NCBI RefSeq assembly: GCF_028596025.1
Contig: NZ_CP117167.1
Span: 1,922,001-1,986,000, forward strand
DNA from: Mucilaginibacter jinjuensis
GTDB lineage: Bacteria; Bacteroidota; Bacteroidia; Sphingobacteriales; Sphingobacteriaceae
Reading direction: 5' to 3'
Length of the DNA stretch: 64,000 nucleotides
Under the pieces are notes generated by a model. The model made no database searches. It was given only the letters and a program-made list of their open reading frames with translations, and had not been told where the DNA came from. The position numbers were made by a program, and so were the translations under genes. Below, piece by piece: positions 52,223 to 59,652 of the stretch (the stretch's first letter is position 1; the number at the start of each line of letters is the position of its first letter).

Positions 52223-52774
52223 TTAATTTCTTGATGGGAAAACTCCACTTAAGGAAATGCAAATATTGAGTGTTAAAAAAGGCATCCTGTTCTCATGCGG
52301 TGCATTTCCGCCTGTTGGGGCAATAGAGTTTGGATGAAGTATAGTGCCCGGACCTATTTGATTAATATACCCATTTGAAGCAAAAGCAGTATGTGGGGTA
52401 CTTATTGTTTGTATACCTATTTGTGCCGGATAGTTAACGCCTGCACCAATATTAGATGTTCCAAGCGCATTTACTGCTTCTAAAATATGGTTGTGCATTG
52501 GCAATTGACTATTAATAAGTGTTACATTTTCTGTACCGGCTGTTTCACCAAGTACAGTTGATGTGCCACGGCCGTTTCCATAACCTAAAGGTGCGGTTCC
52601 CTGTAGGTTAGGTAGTGCAAAAGTTGTAACTCCATTACCGCCATAGGTGGTGCCAAGTAAAGAGAACAGTGCCTGGTTTTGCGAGATACTTAAAATTTGT
52701 CCACTACATGAAAGCCAGTTTTTGGGTATTACTCCAAATCCGAAGGTTCGTATTTCGCCAAGATAATAATCCAT
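52223..52774 (-). CDS. phage-tail-collar domain protein (MdpB-like), second of three
   Basis: 183 residues. GEIRTFGFGVIPKNW, LFSLLGTTYGGNGVTTFALP, HxH in LPMHNHILEA, PHENRMPFLTL, end LSGVFPSRN. Same architecture as its neighbours (30 and 53 bp gaps). The middle variable region (residues about 100-150) has diverged most, as expected for a recognition tip. No phage genes nearby. Confidence 0.88.
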   Translation of the reverse strand: MDYYLGEIRTFGFGVIPKNWLSCSGQILSISQNQALFSLLGTTYGGNGVTTFALPNLQGTAPLGYGNGRGTSTVLGETAGTENVTLINSQLPMHNHILEAVNALGTSNIGAGVNYPAQIGIQTISTPHTAFASNGYINQIGPGTILHPNSIAPTGGNAPHENRMPFLTLNICISLSGVFPSRN

Positions 52775-52827
52775 TTTAGTTTGTTTTAATTATTGTAAAT
52801 AGTTTATTTGATATGTTATATGGCAGC

Positions 52828-53400
52828 TTAATTACGGGTTGGAAATACACCCGAAATGCATATACAGTAACTAATAGCCAGATACGGTGCCATATTATTG
52901 TGTGCCAAATTGCCTCCCGAAATGCCAATTGTGGTTGGGTTTAAATTTGTTAAGCCGGTAGGAGGTGGCGTGCCAGGTATATAACTTTTACCGCTTAATC
53001 CGGTTGTGGCACCCGGGGTAGCTTTTGAAAAAGAGTTTGTTATATAGCTGGAATTTGTAGGTACGGTAACCGCAGATATCGCACTGGTTGCGGTGCCCCC
53101 ATCTACGGTATGTGTATGCGCAGGCATTTCGGTAGAAAGTAAGGTAACATTGCTTACGCCGGCCATTTCACCAACGGTATACGTATCGCCACCAAGCAAG
53201 GTGCCCGAGCCGTTAAGCACCGAACTTTGTATGTTAGGTAAGGCAAAGGTTGTTGAGCCATTGCCACCATATTGTGTACCGAGAATACTAAATAACGGAG
53301 CGTATGATGCAATAGGTAGTATTTGTCCATTGCATGGCATCCATCCTCGCGGGGCAAAACCGAAGGCATAAGGTCTGATTTCTCCAACAAAAGCGTCCAT
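52828..53400 (-). CDS. phage-tail-collar domain protein (MdpB-like), first of three
   Basis: 190 residues; first gene of the collar operon. GEIRPYAFGFAPRGWMPC, LFSILGTQYGGNGSTTFALP, HxH in MPAHTHTVDGG, then AHNNMAPYLAISY and the end SGVFPTRN. The variable segment is Thr/Ser/Pro-rich. A 368-bp AT-rich region precedes it; I found no consensus -7 box there. Confidence 0.88.
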   Translation of the reverse strand: MDAFVGEIRPYAFGFAPRGWMPCNGQILPIASYAPLFSILGTQYGGNGSTTFALPNIQSSVLNGSGTLLGGDTYTVGEMAGVSNVTLLSTEMPAHTHTVDGGTATSAISAVTVPTNSSYITNSFSKATPGATTGLSGKSYIPGTPPPTGLTNLNPTTIGISGGNLAHNNMAPYLAISYCICISGVFPTRN

Positions 53401-53768
53401 AGATTTTTTGTTTTTTGTGATTTATTTTAGTAAGGTTAATTTTAGAATATCTAATTGGAAGATGTATAGGGCATTTAACCTATAGTTATAGAAAAGAAAC
53501 TTATTCATGATATTTGAGGTATTGGTTACCACAAATAAGGTAAATATTTACATAAAAACAATAGGTGAAAACAACTTATTTTAATATGAATAAAATGTAT
53601 AGATATAGTTTATGTTTATAACTAATTTATTGTTTTTCAAGAGTTAATAATTAAAGTAAATATTATATTATTTGTTAATGAGGTAATTAAAATAAGTACT
53701 GTATAAATAAAAAAGCGGCTAACCATTGGTTAGCCGCTTTTTGAGATGCTGGAAAAATATTTACTTAT
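53401..53768. other. 368-bp AT-rich intergenic region
   Basis: Strongly AT-rich, with no gene. The terminator at 53711-53741 lies at its right end. Probably holds the collar-operon promoter, but no consensus is clear. Confidence 0.5.
53711..53741 (-). terminator. hairpin after the HEAGH gene
   Basis: Stem AAAAGCGGCTAACC / GGTTAGCCGCTTTT, loop ATT, with T-rich sequence following on the minus strand; 28 bp beyond the stop. Confidence 0.85.
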
Positions 53769-54290
53769 CTAAATGATATTTGGTTTTTCAAACGGATTAA
53801 ATTCACATACCCATTTCTGCATGTATGGAAATGGTAGGGTATTCAATTGTGTTGCCATATTATAATCATAACACAAACCGTATATTTGCAGCATTGGTAT
53901 ACCCATTATGTTGCCGTTTTGGTAGCCCTCCACTATACCTTTTGCCCCTCCCTTATAGCCGTGTTCGTGAAACACAATATATGGGTCGATGCCGAGGTGT
54001 AAAGCAGCTGCGTACGACCACGCCAACGCCATCATTTCTACAGCAGCATTTGCATCATTATTTTCAATGGTATCGCTTAAGCTTTCGCGCACCTCGGGCG
54101 GTACGCAGGCCAGGTGGCCGGCTTCATGCAGCACATCGCCTGGGTAAAGTAGCTTTTCGGTATCAATAACTAAAGTACCGCTTCTTAGTTTCAGGCCAGG
54201 TAAAAAGGTGTCTTCGTTAATGGTTTCAAGGCTGTAATCGATGCCGATAGCCTCCAGAAAAGGTAGAAATGTGGTAAAAAGATAATCCAT
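53769..54290 (-). CDS. zincin-like protein with HEAGH motif
   Basis: 173 residues, no signal peptide. GDVLHEAGHLACVP contains HExxH (His55, Glu56, His59), the zinc-binding core of zincin metallopeptidases; a Glu about 26 residues later (NAAVEMMALAWSYAA, Glu85) could be the third ligand. A second His pair, HEHGYKGG, lies near residue 127. A peptidase role is plausible, with no proven family. Sits between the collar operon and the 50-aa peptide gene, on the collar strand. Confidence 0.72.
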   Translation of the reverse strand: MDYLFTTFLPFLEAIGIDYSLETINEDTFLPGLKLRSGTLVIDTEKLLYPGDVLHEAGHLACVPPEVRESLSDTIENNDANAAVEMMALAWSYAAALHLGIDPYIVFHEHGYKGGAKGIVEGYQNGNIMGIPMLQIYGLCYDYNMATQLNTLPFPYMQKWVCEFNPFEKPNII

Positions 54291-54428
54291 TGTATTTAGG
54301 TTTAAACTAAGTTAAGCACAAATAGAATTAGTTGAAAATGGTTTTTGTAAATCGTTAATATGAAATAACAGTTTGTTATTGTGATATATTGTTTTTAACT
54401 TGTTGTAAATGAGAATAATATTAGTATT

Positions 54429-54581
54429 ATGGAAAACCAATTAACTCCAAAATCAAAGACCGGCGAAAGAAAATCATGGATAAACCCGGAAGTAGAAGTT
54501 ATTGCTATCGAAACGGGCCTCTCAAATGTAAACACCGAAGCAAATGCTTTACCTGGTGATACAGCGCTTTATGTATCATAA
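54429..54581 (+). CDS. 50-aa peptide sharing the WIxPxVEVI core
   Basis: ATG at 54429: MENQLTPKSKTGERKSWINP, then EVEVIAIETG and a tail LSNVNTEANALPGDTALYVS. It shares W-I-x-P-x-[IV]-E-[IV]-I and the basic start with the 57-aa gene at 51335 but has no Gly-Gly. A strong bidirectional hairpin (54672) follows. Same family of unknown small peptides; a precursor role is inferred. Confidence 0.55.
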   Translation: MENQLTPKSKTGERKSWINPEVEVIAIETGLSNVNTEANALPGDTALYVS

Positions 54582-54671
54582 TTGTTGGAATTACTATTGT
54601 AGTATATAACGTTTGGCGCCGTTGTGTTTTTTCATCAACTGCGATGATACAGGTATGCTTTATAAATTTAT

Positions 54672-54710
54672 AAAAAAGGGTTTTCAAATATTTATTGAAA
54701 ACCCTTTTTT
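54672..54710. terminator. bidirectional hairpin between the peptide and DUF4965 genes
   Basis: 16-bp stem AAAAAAGGGTTTTCAA / TTGAAAACCCTTTTTT with a 7-nt loop; T-runs on both strands. Can stop the peptide transcript and the polysaccharide-locus transcript. Confidence 0.85.
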
Positions 54711-54743
54711 GTGCTCCGGCGATAAAATCGAATTAGACTTATA

Positions 54744-57212
54744 TTATTTAGCAGCCCATTTTTGCTCCAGCATTTTAATATAGTAGCCGCCAACCACACT
54801 GCGTGCCTGGAAACCAACTTGCTTGCCATCGGTAGTTTCGTACCAATCGCTCATCGGTACACGCGTTGGGGTTTCTTCCATGTATTTATAAACCGGGGCA
54901 ATCAGCGCTTTAAAATCAGCCTGGTTTTTGGCTAAGGTTGCAGTCCAGGTAATCCAGTCGCTTTTGGTATAGGTTTTACGGCTGTCTAACGGTAAGCCAA
55001 ACTCTTTTTGCTTGGTCAGATAGAACTTAACCTCGCGGTCATAAACCGATTGCGGGAATAAGTTTAAGCCCAGGATCTTATCCCAAACAATATTATACTT
55101 CTGGCTCCAGGTTTCCGGCTTGTCAAACACCAACGAGTAGTGGTCGCCGGCATCAGCCATTTTCATCCATTTGCCTACCATTTCTTTGGCCATGGTGTGG
55201 TATTTGGTAGCAGTTGCTTTGTCGCCCAGCATATCAGCCAGGTGTGCGTAGCAGCCTATAGCCACAATAGCTTTGGCCGATAAATTGGCATTGCGTGCCA
55301 GGTGACCTGCAAAGTCATCGGTACAAAGTTGGTTGGCCGGGTCTAAGCCTTCTTTACTTAGGTATTCAACCCACTCGGTTAAAACTTTCCAGTGCTTTTT
55401 GGCATAAGTAGCGTTGCCTTCTGCCTTTGCAATGGCAGCGGTAACGATCAGCATGTTGCCCGACTCTTCAACCGGCATGCCTTCGCCATAAGTTTGTCCA
55501 TTGGCAATGGGGTAAGTACCCAGATCGTGCGCAGCAAAATTATGATCAAATTTTCCGCTTTCGCTGAAGTAGAAAATACCATTTTGCATACCTTTCATCA
55601 ACTGGGGGTTATAGATGAGGTATAGAGGGGCAGATGGATAAGTTATATCAACTGTATTGATTGAACCATTACTGAAGTTCTCTTTCGACAGAAATAAAAT
55701 TTCACCCTGCGGGCTTTTTACCAATACATGTGCAGAAATACTTTGACGGTAAGCCAATACGCATAGCTTGGCATATTTATCGCCACCGGCTTTAACCGCA
55801 TCATTATACAGGGAAATATTTAAGGCTTCGCATTTCTTTAAAACAGGAGCATAATCGGCTGTAGCTTTAGCCAGTAACTGATCCATGGTTTTAAGGTGTG
55901 CAGTTTGCCACCATGGTTTTAAATCGGTATGGAAATACTGTACAGGAGTAATATCGTCATAACCCAGTTCAACAAATTTGCTTACTGGCGTTGCACCAAC
56001 CGAACCAAATGGAATTACGGTATTCAAAACTACATCGGTACCTTCGGTAGTAGTCGACTTAGTTTCGTTTTTAAAGAATGAATTTACACCAGCCTCGTTA
56101 CTGCTGATGTATTGCGTGCTACCGGTTGTTTTAGGGGCAGCTACATATAAATAGCCCCAGTCGATGCGTACATCATCACCCTTCTTTTGCAGTATAGGTT
56201 GCTCAACAGTACCCACTTTTAAAACAGATAATGCACCGCTGGTATATTGTTTAGCGGTTACTGCCTGGTTAGGCTTATTACGCGCCAGATCGGCAGATGC
56301 GCTAAAATAAACCTGCACCTTATGCTGTTTACCATTGTTTGATTTTACGCTGTAAGTAATGTACGATACCGGGCGAGACAGCAAAGCCAGATCATTCATC
56401 AGCAGGGGAGAAGTGAATGTTAGTTGCAGATTAACCTCGCCGCATTTAAAGTTGTAAACGGTTTGGGTAGCTTTAATATCAACACTTGTTTGTTTAGCAA
56501 CTTGTAGTTCTGCATGCTCAGTTGGTTTTAATTCATCGGCAAGTCCGGCATCAATCCAGGCGGCACCGCCTGTGTTGGTGCAATGCAGGGCCAGCACGTT
56601 TTCGCCAACTTTTAATTTGCTGATTATGTCGCTGTTCAACTCAAACATTTGCAGATCTCCGTTGGCGCCGCTGCTGGCGTTTATTTTTTCACCGTTTAAA
56701 AATACCTCTGCATCATCATCGTGGTGCAGTTTCAGGTATAGCTTATTGATATTGGTTTTGCTATAGGTAAACGTACGGCGAACCCAGATGTCGTGGCTTG
56801 TCCATAGCTCTTTCGACACTGCTTTATCATCTGTAAAAGGGGCTGTGCCTGTTTTCCAGTTGCTATCATCAAAGCTATTATCAGCCCAGTTTTTACCTGG
56901 ATCTGTTTCGGTGTATTTGGCAGTATAGGGTTTCTCGTCAGCCCCAGGTAATATCGTTCTGTAGCTTACGGGCTCTTTGCCCATAAAGCGGTAAACCTGG
57001 CCATCAACCTTAATTAAGCCAAGCATAGATTGGTCTTTGCCAGTCCAGTGATGCGTGGTTGATGCATTCAGGTCATCAGTATTAGACCATACACTGAAAT
57101 AAGTATTATGGGTAATTAAGGGATATGCAGGTGCTTTGGTTACCTGTGCGAAACCCGTATTCGCCACGGCCATCAATACAAAGGCCCCGAAACGTTTAAT
57201 GGTTTTATACAT
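54744..57212 (-). CDS. DUF4965/DUF5127 family protein (glutaminase A-like), exported
   Basis: 822 residues from the ATG at 57212. Signal peptide (FGAFVLMAVANTGFAQ). Contents: an N-terminal DUF4964-like part (AYPLITHNTYFSVWSNTDD), a galactose-binding jelly-roll segment (about 80-195 from this start: DDSNWKTGTAPF, IWVRRTF, LKLHHDDDAEVFLNG), then the DUF5127/DUF4965/DUF1793-type body with LAYRQSISAHV, YLIYNPQLMKGMQ, YGEGMPVEESGN and WGYLY. The family includes extracellular glutaminase A of fungi; in bacterial polysaccharide loci its substrate is uncertain. It follows GH92 with a strong hairpin between them. Confidence 0.87.
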   Translation of the reverse strand: MYKTIKRFGAFVLMAVANTGFAQVTKAPAYPLITHNTYFSVWSNTDDLNASTTHHWTGKDQSMLGLIKVDGQVYRFMGKEPVSYRTILPGADEKPYTAKYTETDPGKNWADNSFDDSNWKTGTAPFTDDKAVSKELWTSHDIWVRRTFTYSKTNINKLYLKLHHDDDAEVFLNGEKINASSGANGDLQMFELNSDIISKLKVGENVLALHCTNTGGAAWIDAGLADELKPTEHAELQVAKQTSVDIKATQTVYNFKCGEVNLQLTFTSPLLMNDLALLSRPVSYITYSVKSNNGKQHKVQVYFSASADLARNKPNQAVTAKQYTSGALSVLKVGTVEQPILQKKGDDVRIDWGYLYVAAPKTTGSTQYISSNEAGVNSFFKNETKSTTTEGTDVVLNTVIPFGSVGATPVSKFVELGYDDITPVQYFHTDLKPWWQTAHLKTMDQLLAKATADYAPVLKKCEALNISLYNDAVKAGGDKYAKLCVLAYRQSISAHVLVKSPQGEILFLSKENFSNGSINTVDITYPSAPLYLIYNPQLMKGMQNGIFYFSESGKFDHNFAAHDLGTYPIANGQTYGEGMPVEESGNMLIVTAAIAKAEGNATYAKKHWKVLTEWVEYLSKEGLDPANQLCTDDFAGHLARNANLSAKAIVAIGCYAHLADMLGDKATATKYHTMAKEMVGKWMKMADAGDHYSLVFDKPETWSQKYNIVWDKILGLNLFPQSVYDREVKFYLTKQKEFGLPLDSRKTYTKSDWITWTATLAKNQADFKALIAPVYKYMEETPTRVPMSDWYETTDGKQVGFQARSVVGGYYIKMLEQKWAAK

Positions 57213-57266
57213 GATTTTTATAGGTTTTATGATTTGGTAATTGTCTAAACTACATTTTTTGCAACA

Positions 57267-57305
57267 AAAACTACAATACCACTGTGCCATTGGTATTGTA
57301 GTTTT
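57267..57305 (-). terminator. hairpin between GH92 and DUF4965 genes
   Basis: 15-bp stem AAAACTACAATACCA / TGGTATTGTAGTTTT, loop of 9. It lies 12 bp past the GH92 stop and would end most transcripts there, or attenuate the downstream gene. Confidence 0.8.
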
Positions 57306-57316
57306 ATACTGATTTT

Positions 57317-59605
57317 TTATTTATCGGTTGATAAAGAGTACGGCACATCTTCGGCTTTTGTTCCGCGTTGTTTATTTGGTGTTGCCGACATATCGAAATT
57401 AAGTACAGCACCTTGTTGTAACGCACTATGGCTTAACCAGGTGTTATCGTAAACCTTGCCGTTATAGTTAAGGCTGTTAAGGTATTTGTTGCTTGCGCTA
57501 TTTTTTGGTGCGTTAATCACAATCTTCTTACCATTCTCAAGGCTAATAGTCATCTTGCTGAACAACGGTGCACCCAACACATACTGACCGCTGGCCGGAC
57601 AAACGGGGTAAAAACCCATTGCCGAGAACACATACCAGGCCGATGTTTGACCGTTATCCTCATCGCCGCAATAACCGTCCGGTGTTGCTTTGTACAATTT
57701 GTTCATGGTTTCGCGTGCCCAGTATTGGGTTTTCCAGGGTTCGCCGGCGTAGTTATACAGGTATATCATGTGTTGTATCGGCTGGTTACCATGTGCATAC
57801 TGACCCATGCCTGCAATCTGCATTTCGCGGATCTCGTGGATCACAAAATGGTAATAGCTGTCATCGAAAGTAGGGGGCAGGCTGAATACAGAATCCAGCT
57901 TGGTTACAAACTGTTTTTTGCCACCCATTAAATTAATTAAGCCCTGCACATCATGAAACACGCTCCAGGTATAGTGCCAGCTGTTGCCCTCCGTAAAAGC
58001 GTCGCCCCATTTAAATGGATTGAATGGCGACTGGAATGTACCATCCTCGTTTTTACCGCGCATTAACCCGGTTGAAGGATCAAAGAGGTTGCGGTAGTTC
58101 ATGCTACGTTTTTTGTAAACATCAGTTTCACTTGCCGGGCGGTGTAAGGCCTTGCCTAATTGGTAAATAGCAAAATCGTCATAAGCATACTCTAAAGTAC
58201 GGGCAGCATTTTCGTTGATCTTTACATTGTAAGGCACATAACCCAACTTATTATAATACTCCACACCACGACGGCCTGCTGCACGCGGGCCTTCGTTATT
58301 GGCATCGTGCAGTAATGCCTGGTACAAAGTACTAATATCATAACCACGCAGGCCTTTTAAATAAGCTTCGGCCACTACAGATGCCGAGTTATTGCCCACC
58401 ATTACGTCCGAATAACCGGGGCTGCTCCACTCGGGCAACCAGCCGCCTTCTTTGTAATCGTTAATCAGGCCTTCCTGCATCTCTTTGTTGATGGATGGAT
58501 AAACAAGGTTCAAGAAAGGATATAACGCCCTGAAGGTATCCCAGAACCCTGTACCGGCAAACATATAGCCCGGCTCGGTTTTGCCGTTGTAAGGGCTCCA
58601 GTGTACAATTTTGTTGTTCTTATCAATCTCGTAAAGCTTGTTCGGGAAAAACAGCATGCGGTACATGCAGGAGTAGAAGGTGCGGATCTGGTCAATATTT
58701 CCGCCCTCTACTGTAACCCTGCTTAATGTTTTGTTCCAGGTATCGCGGCCTTTTTGTTTGGTAACATCAAAGCTGTCCTGTCCCTGTTCGCGCTGTAAAC
58801 TCAATTCGGCTTGTTCAAGGCTGATAAATGAGGATGATACCCGCATGCCAACCTTTTCGCCTTTGGTGGTTTTAAAACCAATGGCTGCAAGGGCATGGTC
58901 GGTAGTAACGCTGAGGGAATCACCGGCTAACACGGTATCCTTATAAACACGGGTAAGGTTGAATGGCTTATCTACATAAATAACAAAGTAGTTCCTGAAG
59001 TTTTTAAGCGGGCCCGATGCAAATTTGGTAGAGTAGCCCACAATCTTATTTTCCTTCGGGATGATCTTAATGTGCGAACCTTTATCAAACGCATCGATCA
59101 CAATAAATGAGCTGTCGCTTTTAGGGAACGTAAACCTGAACTGTGCCGTACGTTCGGTAGTGGTAATCTCAGTGGTTACATCGTGATCCGCCAGGTAAAC
59201 ACTGTAATAGTAGGGTTTAACAATCTCGGTTTTATGCGAGAACCAGCTTTGGCGACCGTCCTGTGATACATTAAGATGGCCAGTCATCGGCATAATGGCA
59301 AACTGCCCGTAATCATTCATCCAGGGCGATGGCTGATGGGTTTGCTTAAAGCCACGAATTTTATCGGCATCGTAAGTATACTGCCAGCCACTACCCATTT
59401 TGCCGGTCTGTGGTGTCCAGAAATTCATGCCCCAGGGTAGGGCTATGGCCGGATAGGTATTACCGTTAGATAGGTCGGGCTTTGATTGCGTACCCATGAG
59501 CGGGTTGATGTAATCGACAGGCGACAAATTACCGGCCGGCTTTTGCGCAAATACAGATGTGCTTAAAGCTGCCAGTAAGGTTAAATTTATTAAGGTTTTT
59601 TTCAC
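57317..59605 (-). CDS. GH92-family exo-alpha-mannosidase
   Basis: 762-residue exported glycosidase (signal peptide residues 1-20). GH92 marks: DYINPLMGTQSKPDLSNGNT, FKQTHQPSPWMNDYGQ, FYSCMYRMLFFPNK with EID, FWDTFRALYP, WHYTWSVFHDVQGLINLMGG, HGNQPIQHMIYLYN and YCGDEDNGQTSAWYVFSAMG; the Glu/Asp residues in these act with a Ca2+ ion. Removes terminal alpha-mannose from N-glycans or mannan. Part of the minus-strand polysaccharide locus. Confidence 0.94.
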   Translation of the reverse strand: MKKTLINLTLLAALSTSVFAQKPAGNLSPVDYINPLMGTQSKPDLSNGNTYPAIALPWGMNFWTPQTGKMGSGWQYTYDADKIRGFKQTHQPSPWMNDYGQFAIMPMTGHLNVSQDGRQSWFSHKTEIVKPYYYSVYLADHDVTTEITTTERTAQFRFTFPKSDSSFIVIDAFDKGSHIKIIPKENKIVGYSTKFASGPLKNFRNYFVIYVDKPFNLTRVYKDTVLAGDSLSVTTDHALAAIGFKTTKGEKVGMRVSSSFISLEQAELSLQREQGQDSFDVTKQKGRDTWNKTLSRVTVEGGNIDQIRTFYSCMYRMLFFPNKLYEIDKNNKIVHWSPYNGKTEPGYMFAGTGFWDTFRALYPFLNLVYPSINKEMQEGLINDYKEGGWLPEWSSPGYSDVMVGNNSASVVAEAYLKGLRGYDISTLYQALLHDANNEGPRAAGRRGVEYYNKLGYVPYNVKINENAARTLEYAYDDFAIYQLGKALHRPASETDVYKKRSMNYRNLFDPSTGLMRGKNEDGTFQSPFNPFKWGDAFTEGNSWHYTWSVFHDVQGLINLMGGKKQFVTKLDSVFSLPPTFDDSYYHFVIHEIREMQIAGMGQYAHGNQPIQHMIYLYNYAGEPWKTQYWARETMNKLYKATPDGYCGDEDNGQTSAWYVFSAMGFYPVCPASGQYVLGAPLFSKMTISLENGKKIVINAPKNSASNKYLNSLNYNGKVYDNTWLSHSALQQGAVLNFDMSATPNKQRGTKAEDVPYSLSTDK

Positions 59606-59652
59606 TAAGAAATTATTTATGTATTAAGGATCTGATCAACACCTGTATAGAG

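Noticed and set aside
51641..53400. Prophage or contractile injection system
   Set aside because: Only collar-domain proteins are present; no sheath, tube, baseplate, tape-measure, capsid, terminase or integrase genes were seen nearby.
47362..54581. CRISPR array or phage-type direct repeats
   Set aside because: No regularly spaced direct repeats were found; the repeats in the window are inverted and intergenic.
54744..57290. Longer N-terminus for the DUF4965 protein starting at 57290
   Set aside because: It would add a Cys-rich stretch before the clear signal peptide and run through a terminator hairpin; ATG 57212 is preferred.
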